Source: Granulicella sp. dw_53
GTDB taxonomy: Bacteria > Acidobacteriota > Terriglobia > Terriglobales > Acidobacteriaceae
Direction of reading: 5' to 3'
DNA length: 64,000 nucleotides
Assembly (NCBI RefSeq): GCF_018449545.1
Contig: NZ_JAAVUR010000015.1
Span: 79,223 to 143,222 of the forward strand
The notes under the pieces were generated by a model. It searched no databases and was not told where the DNA came from. It saw only the letters and a program-made list of their open reading frames with translations. The stretch's first letter is position 1. Each line of letters begins with the position of its first letter. The position numbers and the translations under genes are program-made. This document shows positions 11,403 to 20,617 of the stretch, piece by piece.

Positions 11403-11912
11403 ATGCGGGTCTTTGGTATCGATTGCGGCACGGAGTTCACCGGGTATGGCGTGGTCGAGGTGGACTTTGACGCTCGTCTGCCCAGGCTCATCCATCTTGC
11501 GGCGGGGACGATCCGGCTGAACAAGAAGGAGAAGACTCCGCAGCGGCTCGCTCAGGTGTATGCGGAGCTGGTCGGGTTGATGACACTGCATGAGCCGGAG
11601 GCGGTGGCGATCGAAGAGGTGTTCTTCTCGGCGAATGCGAAGTCAGCGTTGAAGCTGGGACAGGTGCGCGGCGTGGCGATGCTGGCCGCGGCGACGTGCA
11701 ATATGCCGGTGGCGGAGTATGCTCCGCTCTCGATTAAAAGCTCTGTTGTGGGGTATGGTCTTGCGGCGAAGGAGCAGGTGCAGTTTATGGTGATGCGGCT
11801 GCTGGAGCTAGATAAGGCGCCGGACTCTGCGGATGCCTCAGATGCATTGGCGATTGCGATCTGCCATATCCATACTTCGCAGACGTTGCTGGCGCAAGGA
11901 GCAAGACGTTGA
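11403..11912 (+). CDS. ruvC: Crossover junction endodeoxyribonuclease RuvC
   Basis: RuvC resolves Holliday junctions made during recombination. The protein (169 residues) is of normal length and has the acidic catalytic positions of the RNase H fold. These are Asp7 in FGIDCGTEFTGYG, the glutamates in AIEEVFF, and the C-terminal DASDALAIAICH cluster. It is not next to ruvA or ruvB. The following gene starts on its last codons (TTGA overlap), so the two are translationally coupled. Confidence 0.96.
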   Translation: MRVFGIDCGTEFTGYGVVEVDFDARLPRLIHLAAGTIRLNKKEKTPQRLAQVYAELVGLMTLHEPEAVAIEEVFFSANAKSALKLGQVRGVAMLAAATCNMPVAEYAPLSIKSSVVGYGLAAKEQVQFMVMRLLELDKAPDSADASDALAIAICHIHTSQTLLAQGARR

Positions 11913-12643
11913 AGAGGCAGGCCGGGCTGGGAACGATCTTGGTCGCTGCTTTGACGTTTTGTAGTGGCGCGAGTGCGAGTGGGATGTTGCAGAGCGCTGC
12001 GGCGAGTGGTGCTTCGACTCCTGCTCCCTCCAGCTCTCCGACGGTGACGTTTGATTTCGACCGGAACGGTCTGCAGGTGCCTCGTTTTACGATTGTGTTG
12101 CATGAGGATGGCAGCGGCACGTATCAGGCGGAAGAGGCGGAGCGGCGGTCGGCGGATTCGGTGCTGCAGCAGGTGAGCGTGAAGAAGATCGACCGCACGA
12201 TCAGCTTGACGGCGGAGACGACGGCGAAGATCTTTCAGGCGGCACGGGCGCTGAATCACTTCAATCTCTTCTGCGGGACCAAGGCAAAGAACATCGCCGA
12301 TACGGGCAAGAAGACGCTCACTTATAGCGGGGCGGATGGCGCGGGGAGTTGCACCTATAACTACTCGGACGAGAAGGGTGTGAGCACGTTGACCGATACC
12401 TTCTACGCGATCGCGTACACGATGGACGTGGGGCGCAGGCTGGACTTCGAGCGGCGATTCGACCGGTTGGGGCTGGATGCGGAGATGCTCGCTCTGGAGC
12501 ATGCGGTGGAGGCGAAGAACGCGCTGGAGCTGGGGAATATATCGGTGACGCTACGCAAAATCGCGGACGATTCTGAGCTGATGCAGCGGGTGCGGATGAA
12601 GGCGGCGAAGATGCTGGAGCAGAACGCTCCGGCTGCGCAGTAG
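11909..12643 (+). CDS. Hypothetical exported protein coupled to ruvC
   Basis: I recognise no family. The protein (244 residues, TTG start overlapping the ruvC stop) begins with a hydrophobic signal-like segment (about 6-24) and a Ser/Ala/Pro-rich stretch. A globular domain with predicted strands follows (TVTFDFDRNGLQVPRFTIVLHEDGSG). Two cysteines (FCGTK and GSCTYNYSD) could form a disulfide outside the cytoplasm. The C-terminal third (about 165-240) is helical. Its role is unknown, and position next to ruvC is unlikely to be informative since the protein appears exported. Confidence 0.7.
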   Translation: MKRQAGLGTILVAALTFCSGASASGMLQSAAASGASTPAPSSSPTVTFDFDRNGLQVPRFTIVLHEDGSGTYQAEEAERRSADSVLQQVSVKKIDRTISLTAETTAKIFQAARALNHFNLFCGTKAKNIADTGKKTLTYSGADGAGSCTYNYSDEKGVSTLTDTFYAIAYTMDVGRRLDFERRFDRLGLDAEMLALEHAVEAKNALELGNISVTLRKIADDSELMQRVRMKAAKMLEQNAPAAQ

Positions 12644-12667
12644 CTCGCGGGTGCTGGTCGTTTCGGT

Positions 12668-13480
12668 TTAATTTTCTTTCTGAATACTGTTGAGGGCGCG
12701 GTATAGCTCGGCCATGGGTTCCAAGGCGAGGCCTTCGGCTCGGGCCTGCTCGGGGATGGAGTGCGGCCACGCTTGAGCGAGAGCCTCCGGGGTGTGGCCT
12801 GCGGAGCGGAGGTTGTTGCGCAGGGTCTTGCGTTTCTGGCTGAAGCACTGGCGGAGGAAGGCGTCGAAGCCTGCGGCGTCCACACCAAGCTCTGTAAAGC
12901 GGGGTGCGAACTCCAGGCGCAGGACGGTGGAGAAGACGTCGGGCGGAGGAGAGAAGGCGGTTGGCGGCAGGGTGAAGAGGGAGGCGACCTGGGCGTTCAT
13001 CTGGGCGGTGGCCGATAGCAGGCCGTAGTCGCGGACTCCCGGGGCTGCGGCGACGCGTTCGGCGACCTCGCGCTGCATCATGAGGACTGCCCGGGCGACG
13101 CGGCCGGCGGAGCCTGCGGTGAAGAGTTTGAGCAGGATATCGGATGTGATGTAGTAGGGCAGGTTGCCGATGACATCGGCGGTTTCGCCGGCTGGGATCA
13201 AGGCTTCGAGGTCGGCCTCGAGGACATCGGCCTCGATTATTTCGACATTTTTGCGGTCGCGGAAGCGGAAGGTAAGCTCGGCTGCGAGAGAATGGTCGAG
13301 TTCGATGGCGATGAGGTGTTGGGCGCGCCCGGCGAGGATGTCGGTAATCGCGCCGTGTCCGGGCCCGATCTCGATGACGGTGCGCTGCGTGATGTCGCCG
13401 AGGGCATCGGCGATGGCGTGACGAGCAGAGTCGTCGACGAGGAAGTTCTGTCCGAGCTTCGGCTTAGGGGGCATGTGCAT
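12668..13480 (-). CDS. rsmA: 16S rRNA (adenine1518/1519-N6)-dimethyltransferase RsmA (KsgA)
   Basis: RsmA dimethylates two adjacent adenines in the 3' hairpin of 16S rRNA late in 30S assembly. The protein (270 residues from the ATG at 13480) begins MHMPPKPKLGQNFLVD, the usual N-terminus. It shows the SAM motif VIEIGPGHGAITD and the catalytic NLPYYI tetrad. The same frame continues upstream to 13681, but that would overlap the divergent glgA and lacks family similarity. A second ATG at 13474 is also acceptable. It converges on the previous gene with a 24-base gap. Confidence 0.94.
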   Translation of the reverse strand: MHMPPKPKLGQNFLVDDSARHAIADALGDITQRTVIEIGPGHGAITDILAGRAQHLIAIELDHSLAAELTFRFRDRKNVEIIEADVLEADLEALIPAGETADVIGNLPYYITSDILLKLFTAGSAGRVARAVLMMQREVAERVAAAPGVRDYGLLSATAQMNAQVASLFTLPPTAFSPPPDVFSTVLRLEFAPRFTELGVDAAGFDAFLRQCFSQKRKTLRNNLRSAGHTPEALAQAWPHSIPEQARAEGLALEPMAELYRALNSIQKEN

Positions 13481-13574
13481 CCAATCGTGGAACGGCTTGT
13501 ATAGACTAACGGTTTGGCCGGGAAGATGGCGTGGATGTATGCCAAAGAGCTCCCGGCAGGATAGAGGATGAAGG

Positions 13575-15023
13575 ATGCATATTGTATTTGCGGCCTCGGA
13601 GTGCACACCATGGGCGAAGACCGGCGGTTTGGCAGATGTAGTGGGAGTTCTTCCGAGGGCGCTGGTCAAGCTCGGGCACAAGGTCAGCGTGTTTCTTCCG
13701 TACTACCGGCAGGTAGCCAAGGCGGTGTCGGATGCACCGATCGTACTGGCCAGCGTTACGATTCCGTTTCCTTCCTATAACCGCTTTGTCCGGATTCTGG
13801 ATGGCGGGGTGCAAGAGGGTGTGCAGCATTATTTTGTGGACTCGCCGGAGATGTTCGACCGGGAGAGCTTCTATGGGACGCCGTCGGGGGATTATTGGGA
13901 CAATGCGGAGCGGTTCGGGCTGTTCAGCCGGGCGGTAATCGAAGCGACGAAGGTGCTGGGTGTGCCGGATGTCTTCCATGTGCATGACTGGCAGGCGGCG
14001 ATGATCGCGGTGCTGCTGCGCTCGACGTACTACTTCGATCCGGTGATGCGCAGAGTTCCGGTGGTGTTGACGATCCATAATGCGGGCTATCAGGGGTGGT
14101 TTCCGCCGCGGACTACGGAGTTGCTGCTGTTGCCTTGGGATATGTTCACCTTCCAGAAGTTGGAGCAGAACGATACGCTGAACTTCCTGAAGGGCGGTAT
14201 CGTGTACGCCGATGCGATTACGACCGTCAGCAAGAAGTACTCCGAAGAGATCCAGACGGCGGAGTTTGGCAACGGCTTGCAGGATGTGCTGAGGGGACGC
14301 AGCGGGGATTTGTTTGGAATTTTGAACGGTGTCGACTATGACGAGTGGAACCCGGCGACGGACTCGCACATCGCGGCGCACTACACCATGGACAAGCTGG
14401 ACGGCAAGAAGGAGTGCCGGCGCGATCTGTTGCATGCCTTCGGATTGCAGGGTATCTCCGATGAGACGGCGGTGATCGGGGTGGTATCGCGGTTTGCGAC
14501 GCAGAAGGGCTTCGACTTCATCGTGGAGATTATGGACCGGCTGGTGCAGCATGACATGGTGCTGGTGATCATCGGCAATGGCGAGGAGTACTACGAGCGC
14601 CTTCTGACGGAGATGGCGGGGCGTTATCCGGATAAGGTACGGGTGCAGGTGAAGTACGACAATGTGCTGGCGCATAAGATCGAGGCTGGGGCGGATATGT
14701 TCCTGATGCCGTCGCGCTATGAGCCCTGCGGGTTGAACCAGATCTACAGCTTGAAGTATGGGACGATTCCGGTGGTGCGGGCGACGGGAGGCCTCGAAGA
14801 TACGATCGACGAGCAGCCGTTCGGAGGAGGCAACGGATTCAAGTTCTGGGGCTATAGTCCTTGGGCTTTGATGGATGCATTGGAGCGGGCGCTGGGGACC
14901 TTCAAGAATAAAGATGAGTGGACTCGGATGATGCGGCGCGGCATGGCGCAGGACTTCTCCTGGGAGAAGCCGGCGCACGAGTATGTTCGGGTTTATGAAC
15001 GGGTGATCGAGAACCGCAGTTGA
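13575..15023 (+). CDS. glgA: Glycogen synthase (ADP-glucose:starch glucosyltransferase, GT5)
   Basis: The enzyme extends alpha-1,4-glucan chains from ADP-glucose. The protein (482 residues) opens with MHIVFAASECTPWAKTGGLA, where the KTGGL at 15-19 binds the nucleotide sugar. It has the GT-B hinge and the C-terminal site RYEPCGLNQIYSLKYGTIPV and ATGGLEDTI. Length is normal. No other glycogen gene is next to it in the window. It is divergent from rsmA and followed by a strong hairpin. Confidence 0.95.
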   Translation: MHIVFAASECTPWAKTGGLADVVGVLPRALVKLGHKVSVFLPYYRQVAKAVSDAPIVLASVTIPFPSYNRFVRILDGGVQEGVQHYFVDSPEMFDRESFYGTPSGDYWDNAERFGLFSRAVIEATKVLGVPDVFHVHDWQAAMIAVLLRSTYYFDPVMRRVPVVLTIHNAGYQGWFPPRTTELLLLPWDMFTFQKLEQNDTLNFLKGGIVYADAITTVSKKYSEEIQTAEFGNGLQDVLRGRSGDLFGILNGVDYDEWNPATDSHIAAHYTMDKLDGKKECRRDLLHAFGLQGISDETAVIGVVSRFATQKGFDFIVEIMDRLVQHDMVLVIIGNGEEYYERLLTEMAGRYPDKVRVQVKYDNVLAHKIEAGADMFLMPSRYEPCGLNQIYSLKYGTIPVVRATGGLEDTIDEQPFGGGNGFKFWGYSPWALMDALERALGTFKNKDEWTRMMRRGMAQDFSWEKPAHEYVRVYERVIENRS

Positions 15024-15048
15024 TGGGATTGTCGTGGAAAATTGGGGC

Positions 15049-15080
15049 TCGGTCTCTGGTGAGAATTCGCCAGAGACCGA
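15049..15080 (+). terminator. Strong hairpin after glgA
   Basis: TCGGTCTCTGG at 15049-15059 pairs perfectly over 11 bases with CCAGAGACCGA at 15070-15080. No T-run follows, so it may stabilise the 3' end rather than terminate by itself. The remainder of the gene-free stretch 15081-15406 shows no convincing gene; a 65-codon frame at 15173 has no ribosome site or recognisable similarity. Confidence 0.6.
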
Positions 15081-15406
15081 ACTCCTAGGCCATGTTTTCG
15101 GAAGTAATCAGGGGTGTTCCCTAAAACTGAATGCTTGACAAGGCTTGCGTGCTCTTCTGATACTGTCGCTATGTGCGCATTCAACTCGAGGATCGCGTGA
15201 CCGCGTTCCGTCGGCCTCCCAATGAGTTCATCCAAGGGATTCGGCATTTGGTCCAGGGTGACGGCCCACTATTCCCATCGTTTTTGAATCTATTCCAGAG
15301 ATATCAACCTAAAATGTGTGTAGTTCGATTTGCGATAGGCGCTCATCACCCTCTAGTCCGTACAGCATAGAAGCGAAATGCTAGATTTTTGTTCATTGGA
15401 TTCACT

Positions 15407-16717
15407 ATGCTTAAATATGAAGCGACGGATGGTCCCAGCGTGGAGTTCAGCGCCGAGGCGATCCGCCAGCAGTTGGACCTGTTAGTCCAAGATCAAGGTT
15501 TTCGATCCAGTAAGAGATCGGTCCAATTTCTTACCTACGTTGTAGAGCAGACCCTGAAGGGTTCGGCTGACCAGATCAAAGAACGCACCATCGGGGTGGA
15601 GGTCTTTGGGCGGGAGCCTTCCTACGATACGAACGTCGACCATGTGGTGCGTACGGCGGCTGTCGAACTTCGCAAGAGACTTGCCACATACTATGACGAG
15701 GAGCGGCATCGGTCCGAACTGCGGATGAGCCTGGTGCCGGGCTCTTATATTCCAAGGTTTACACTGCCTCCGCAAGCGCCTCCGGTGGTATCGAAGGTGG
15801 CTGGGAGTTCGGAAGCGGCTCATTTCTCTTTTCAGATTTCGCCTCATGACGTGGAACCCGAGGTTGCGGTTGCCCAGGATTTGCCTCCGGCGCCGGTAAA
15901 CCTGCTGAGCCGTATGGGGCTCAGGGTGGGTTTTGGCGTGGTGGCGTTGCTGATTCTGGTCCTGACGGCGGGGTACGGGTATGCCCGGCTGCATTCGAGG
16001 AACGATTCGGATCTGTTCTGGATGCCGGTGCTGGAGTCTCCCGGATCGGTGCTGCTTGCGGTCGGTAATGTGCCGAATGGGCCTCCGACGCCCTCCGCGC
16101 CGGAGGGGGATCAGGGGACGTCGATCCCCATCGTCCATAAGACCAGTGCGCTGACTGTGCCGTTCTCGGATGCGGTGACGTTTGCCCATGTGTTCGCGAT
16201 TTTGCAGTCGCATGGGAAGAAGGTCATCATCCGGAAGGAGGGATTGACCTCTTTTTCGGATCTTCGGGAGGGGCCTGTGGTGCTGATTGGCGCCTTCAAC
16301 AATGAGTGGAGCCTGCGCCTTACGCGGCAACTGCAATATACGTTGGCTCTGGACGATCAGAGACACGTTATCTATATAAGGGATGCCAAGAATCCGACGG
16401 CTCGAAATTGGAGCTGGGCGACGGACCAGGCCACCGGTCAACAGGGCAGGGCGGACGGGCCTGCGGTTCAGGACTATGCCCTCATCTCCAGGATATGGAA
16501 CTCCGAGACGGGGCATGTGGTGATCATCATCGGCGGACTTTATACGTATGGCACGGAGGCGGCTGGGGAGCTCCTCAGCGATGCCCAGTTGATGCGGGAG
16601 GTGGCGAAGGTGGCGCCACTGGCAGACCCTCATCGAAATCTCCAGATTGTGCTGGGCACCACGGTGACCGACAACACTCCTGGACCACCCCGCGTTCTGG
16701 CGGTCTCCGCAGAATAA
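15407..16717 (+). CDS. Membrane-anchored protein with conserved cytoplasmic N-terminal domain, candidate regulator of the adjacent PUL
   Basis: The protein (436 residues from ATG 15407; a TTG at 15389 is the alternative) has an N-terminal domain at about 20-120. It carries the pattern SxRSxxFLTYVVExTLKG, IKERTIGVEVFGREPSYD, VDHVVRTAAVELRKRL and a PGSY end. This pattern is familiar from N-termini of TolB-like or adenylate-cyclase-like regulators in several phyla and is common in acidobacteria. One membrane segment (about 173-193) follows, then an exported domain. No biochemical function is established. It lies 302 bases upstream of the TonB-dependent receptor on the same strand, so a sensing role for that locus is a reasonable guess. 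Confidence 0.7.
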   Translation: MLKYEATDGPSVEFSAEAIRQQLDLLVQDQGFRSSKRSVQFLTYVVEQTLKGSADQIKERTIGVEVFGREPSYDTNVDHVVRTAAVELRKRLATYYDEERHRSELRMSLVPGSYIPRFTLPPQAPPVVSKVAGSSEAAHFSFQISPHDVEPEVAVAQDLPPAPVNLLSRMGLRVGFGVVALLILVLTAGYGYARLHSRNDSDLFWMPVLESPGSVLLAVGNVPNGPPTPSAPEGDQGTSIPIVHKTSALTVPFSDAVTFAHVFAILQSHGKKVIIRKEGLTSFSDLREGPVVLIGAFNNEWSLRLTRQLQYTLALDDQRHVIYIRDAKNPTARNWSWATDQATGQQGRADGPAVQDYALISRIWNSETGHVVIIIGGLYTYGTEAAGELLSDAQLMREVAKVAPLADPHRNLQIVLGTTVTDNTPGPPRVLAVSAE

Positions 16718-16780
16718 AATGACGCCCGTCCTGGGTGTCCAAATCTGAGTCGAAAAGCGAAAACTCCCCGTATTTCTCAA

Positions 16781-16809
16781 TTCCTGACGGTCAGGAACCG
16801 TACCTGTCT
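16781..16809 (+). promoter_or_regulatory. Palindromic operator, copy 1, upstream of the TonB-dependent receptor
   Basis: The 17-base palindrome TTCCTGACGGTCAGGAA (16781-16797) is followed by CCGTACCTGTCT to 16809. The same 29-base block, 27 of 29 identical and in the same orientation relative to its gene, lies upstream of the CE15 gene at 31449-31477. It sits 211 bases before the receptor start. The rest of the 16718-17019 gap shows no other clear signal. The binding factor is unknown. Confidence 0.75.
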
Positions 16810-17019
16810 ATTTTGTTGTCTCTTCGGCTCTGTAGAAACTCCACGCTTAGCTAAAACCCTTTTTCCGGTTGTGAAATTCGGGGCAAGGCGAGCCGGGAAC
16901 GATCAAAAAGATCAGACCGTCCATCCAGTCGCGCCAGAGTCTGCCTGCGGGTCGTCCTGTCGCCGGACGGTTTCTGCTCAAAGTAAAGCTCCCGTAGGCA
17001 CGATATTCAGGAGACCTCG

Positions 17020-20000
17020 ATGAAACACCGCAGCAAGTTGATTCACCTGTCCGCACTTTTGTGCGCCGTAGTCTTTCTTCTCCCGCTGTATGGATTTGCC
17101 CAGGGTCTGGCTCGGATCTCTGGAACTGTAACGGACCCCACCGGCGCCACTGTTCCGAATGCCACCGTGGTTGCCAGCCAGGTTGCTACCGGGGCCAAGA
17201 CCTCGGTCACGGCGAACGGTGACGGCGCCTACGTCTTCCCTTCGCTGGTTCCGGGCGAGTACAGCATCGACGTCACCTCCACAGGCTTCTCCAGGTTTTT
17301 GCAGACGAACGTTACCCTGCAGGCTGATCAGGCGCTTACCGTCAACGTGATTCTGAAGATCGGCAGCAGTACGGAGACGGTGAACGTCGACTCGGCTCCG
17401 CCCCAGGTGGATACCACCACGGGTACGCTCGCCCAGGTGATCGACGAGAAGCGGGTCAACGATCTTCCACTCAATGGCCGGAACGCCGCTGCCCTTACGA
17501 CCCTGGTCCCGGGTGTGGTTAACGCCTCCAATCTGAATATCGATCAGGGTCAGACGAAGACCTTCCCTGGCGCGGTAACGGTCACCATCAACGGGACCCG
17601 AGCCAATCAGGTGAACTACATGCTCGACGGCGGCAATAACGTCGATGAATATACGAATGTCAACGCTCCGTTTCCGTTCCCGGACGCACTGCAGGAGTTC
17701 AGCGTCCAGACGAGTAACTACAGCGCCGAGTACGGGCAGAACGCCGGCGCGGTGGTCAATATTGTCACCCGCAGCGGCGGAAACAAGTTTCACGGAGACG
17801 CGTTCGAGTACGTCCGCAACCGCGTCTTCAATGCCGCCAACTACTTCAGCTATGTGAACGGAGTCAAGACTGTCGATCCGCTGAAACGGAACCAGTTCGG
17901 CGGCACACTCAATGGCCCGGTGATCATTCCCCATCTGTACCACGGAGGGGACAAGACCTTCTTCTCCTTTGGCGTCCAGTCGACGCGCATTCGTACCAAC
18001 GGCGTCAGCGGCACGGCGACCCTTCCCACACCGGCACAGCTTGCGGGAACCTTTACCGGTCTGGCCTCGCCCACCGCGATCAGGAATCCCAAGACTCTGG
18101 CTCCCTACCCCTGCACTCCGACCGGCACCACCTTTACCTGCCAGGTCAATCCTGCCGATTTCAACCAGTCTTCGCTCGCGCTGCTCAAGTTCCTTCCCAA
18201 GATCACAGGAACCGACGGGACGGCCCAGTTCTTCCGGCCCGTCAATCAGAACTTTATCGAGTACCTTGGGCGTGTTGACCAGGTCCTTAGCTCTAAGGAT
18301 CGTCTCTCCCTGCGGTATTACTACGACAGCTTCGACAACGCTGGTGTCCTCGATACCACCAATCTACTCAGCTACTCTGACCAGGCTGGCATCCGATACC
18401 ACAACGCTCTGATCTCTGAGACCCACACGTTCACGGACAAGCTGTTCAATACCATCATCGTGAGCTATCAGATCGAGAATGCGAGTCGCGGTCCGGTCGC
18501 GGGGGCGCCCGATGTCAATGACCTGGGTGTCAATATCTGGCAACCAGCCTTCAAGCAGATCAACCAGATCCAACTCGTAAACTTCTTCACCATCGGGGAT
18601 AACCCTGCGGCGACCTTCCGCCGTAATAACTACACGCTCGCCGACGATCTTCGCTGGGTCGTGGGGAACCACACGTTCGGCTTCGGCTTCCACGGAGAAC
18701 TCGCCAAGGTGGACGTCGATAACCAGTTCCAGCAGCCGGGAGCCTTCAAGTTCGATAGCAACGCAACTATCGCCGATCCAATGGCCGACTACCTTCTGGG
18801 TGCACTTACGACCTTCCAGCAGGCCTCCGGGCAGTTCTTCAACAATCGCTACAAGGTGACCGGCTACTATGCGCAGGATAGTTGGAAGGCCAGTCGACGC
18901 CTGACGTTGAACTTTGGCGTCCGATATGAGCCTTTCTTACCTCAGGAAGAGAAGCTTGGCCGCGAGGGAATGTTCAGCCCGGCTGCACGCGCTGCAGGAC
19001 AGATCTCCACGACTCACCCGACCGCCCTTGCCGGACTACTCTTCCCGGGCGATATGGGCTTTGTTCACAATATGGTCGATCCGGTCTATACCCACTTCAT
19101 GCCGCGCCTGGGCTTTGCGTACGATGTCTTCGGCGATGGCAAGACCAGCCTTCGCGGTGGCATCGGGCAGTTCTATGACACACGTCTGCCGGGAGTATTC
19201 AATAACATCTTCGCTAACTCGGTGCCTTATGTTGCATCGGTCAACGTTACGTATGCAGCGGCTAGTTTGGGCAACTTCTCTAACCCTTATGCGAACATCC
19301 CGGGCGGTAACGTATTTCCCGCACCGCAACCTCCGCCCGCCAACTACTTCACCACTGCAAACTACCAGAACTCCAGCTTCACCACATTCAATCCGAATAC
19401 CTTTCGGATTCCTGTCACTTACTCATGGAATCTGGCGGTGGAGCAGCAACTGTCGAACACGATTTCAAGCCGCATCGCCTATGTTGCTTCGAAGAGCTCG
19501 CACCAGATCAATCCGACTGACATCAACCCTATCTACAATCAGGGCCCGAACGTCGGTCAGCGGGTCTTCGCTTCGACCAATAACGTCCAGAACTACACGC
19601 AGCAGATCGCGACTGTAGATACGGGTGGCAACGCTACATATCACTCGCTGCAGGCTTCGCTGCAGAAGCGGGTGACTAACGGACTTACCGGGTTCCTGAA
19701 CTACACCTGGTCCAAGGCGATTGATGATAACGCCTTCGGATCCTCTGTCACGGCTGTGGTTCCTGGTTCCTCGTATGTTCTTCCGGTCTACGAGCGCGAC
19801 TACAAACGGCTCGATCGCGGCCCTTCGGACTACGATCACCGCAATGTGATCGCGATCTCGTACGTCTGGTTGCTCCCCAAGATGACGAATGGAAACTCTA
19901 TCGTTCGTTACGTCGCGAACAATTGGCAGACGAACGGTATCTTCCAACTGCGTAGTGGCGATCCACTGACCGTTACCGGCGCGAATGTAAGCGGAACCGG

Positions 20001-20388
20001 GGTCAATCGTGATCGTGCCATCTGGAATGGGCAGAACCCATACGGTGGCAATGCATGTGCGTCAGTCTCCGCATCTTGCAAATCGTTCCTGAACCCGGCG
20101 AGCTTCTCGCAGAATCCTGCAGCCACGGTGAACGTGCCGCTCTCGTATGGAAATATCGTCAAAGGCAGCTTTGTTGGGCCGCGATTTACGTCCTGGGATG
20201 TAAGCCTTATGCGCTTGTTCCCAGTGCATGAAGGTACGCAGTTCCAGTTTCGTGCAGAGTACTTCAACGTGCTGAACCATACGAATTTCATGGATCCACA
20301 GCTATCGCAGCCCAACACGGCCTTTGGCCGCATTACCCAGGCCAATGATCCTCGCATCGCGCAACTCTCCCTCAAGCTCCTCTTCTAG
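17020..20388 (+). CDS. TonB-dependent receptor, Oar-like, with N-terminal carboxypeptidase-regulatory domain
   Basis: This 1122-residue outer-membrane protein should import or bind oligosaccharides using TonB energy. A signal peptide (about 1-27, ending GFAQG) is followed by a CarboxypepD_reg-like beta-sandwich (30-110: ISGTVTDPTGATVPNATV). Next come a plug domain (about 125-235, with LPLNGRNAA and GTRANQVNYMLDGG) and a large beta-barrel ending in LSLKLLF. Such Oar-type receptors are very numerous in acidobacteria and often stand beside glycoside hydrolases. Here the neighbours are GH3, GH10 and GH28 enzymes, which argues for xylan-derived substrates. No SusD-like gene accompanies it. Confidence 0.93.
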   Translation: MKHRSKLIHLSALLCAVVFLLPLYGFAQGLARISGTVTDPTGATVPNATVVASQVATGAKTSVTANGDGAYVFPSLVPGEYSIDVTSTGFSRFLQTNVTLQADQALTVNVILKIGSSTETVNVDSAPPQVDTTTGTLAQVIDEKRVNDLPLNGRNAAALTTLVPGVVNASNLNIDQGQTKTFPGAVTVTINGTRANQVNYMLDGGNNVDEYTNVNAPFPFPDALQEFSVQTSNYSAEYGQNAGAVVNIVTRSGGNKFHGDAFEYVRNRVFNAANYFSYVNGVKTVDPLKRNQFGGTLNGPVIIPHLYHGGDKTFFSFGVQSTRIRTNGVSGTATLPTPAQLAGTFTGLASPTAIRNPKTLAPYPCTPTGTTFTCQVNPADFNQSSLALLKFLPKITGTDGTAQFFRPVNQNFIEYLGRVDQVLSSKDRLSLRYYYDSFDNAGVLDTTNLLSYSDQAGIRYHNALISETHTFTDKLFNTIIVSYQIENASRGPVAGAPDVNDLGVNIWQPAFKQINQIQLVNFFTIGDNPAATFRRNNYTLADDLRWVVGNHTFGFGFHGELAKVDVDNQFQQPGAFKFDSNATIADPMADYLLGALTTFQQASGQFFNNRYKVTGYYAQDSWKASRRLTLNFGVRYEPFLPQEEKLGREGMFSPAARAAGQISTTHPTALAGLLFPGDMGFVHNMVDPVYTHFMPRLGFAYDVFGDGKTSLRGGIGQFYDTRLPGVFNNIFANSVPYVASVNVTYAAASLGNFSNPYANIPGGNVFPAPQPPPANYFTTANYQNSSFTTFNPNTFRIPVTYSWNLAVEQQLSNTISSRIAYVASKSSHQINPTDINPIYNQGPNVGQRVFASTNNVQNYTQQIATVDTGGNATYHSLQASLQKRVTNGLTGFLNYTWSKAIDDNAFGSSVTAVVPGSSYVLPVYERDYKRLDRGPSDYDHRNVIAISYVWLLPKMTNGNSIVRYVANNWQTNGIFQLRSGDPLTVTGANVSGTGVNRDRAIWNGQNPYGGNACASVSASCKSFLNPASFSQNPAATVNVPLSYGNIVKGSFVGPRFTSWDVSLMRLFPVHEGTQFQFRAEYFNVLNHTNFMDPQLSQPNTAFGRITQANDPRIAQLSLKLLF

Positions 20389-20417
20389 GAGGTTGCTTGG
20401 ACAAGGCGCTCTCAAAA

Positions 20418-20454
20418 GGGTCACAGCATGCTTCTCGGCACTGTGCTGTGGCCC
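20418..20454 (+). terminator. Hairpin after the receptor gene
   Basis: GGGTCACAGCA (20418-20428) pairs with TGCTGTGGCCC (20444-20454), with one G-T pair, followed by a pyrimidine-rich TCTCCTTTC. It may attenuate transcription between the receptor and the enzyme genes, setting different expression levels. A long T-run is missing. Confidence 0.55.
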
Positions 20455-20617
20455 TCTCCTTTCAATCCTATAAAGCACGCTGACGAAGCGGATGCCGACG
20501 TCGAATTGGTATCGGTTATATCTTCAACTGCTGATGAGTTCAAGCGAGTTGCCCGTTGAGCCCAATGGCATGGGATACGCTACTTCAGCGCGTTGGGCAG
20601 AGCACAAAAGGAAATCC

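Noticed and set aside
13481..13681. Upstream extension of rsmA
   Set aside because: It lacks family similarity, overlaps the divergent glgA, and the ATG at 13480 gives the normal N-terminus.
15173..15370. 65-codon plus-strand frame between glgA and the membrane regulator candidate
   Set aside because: No ribosome site, no recognisable domain, and its codon use does not resemble neighbouring genes.
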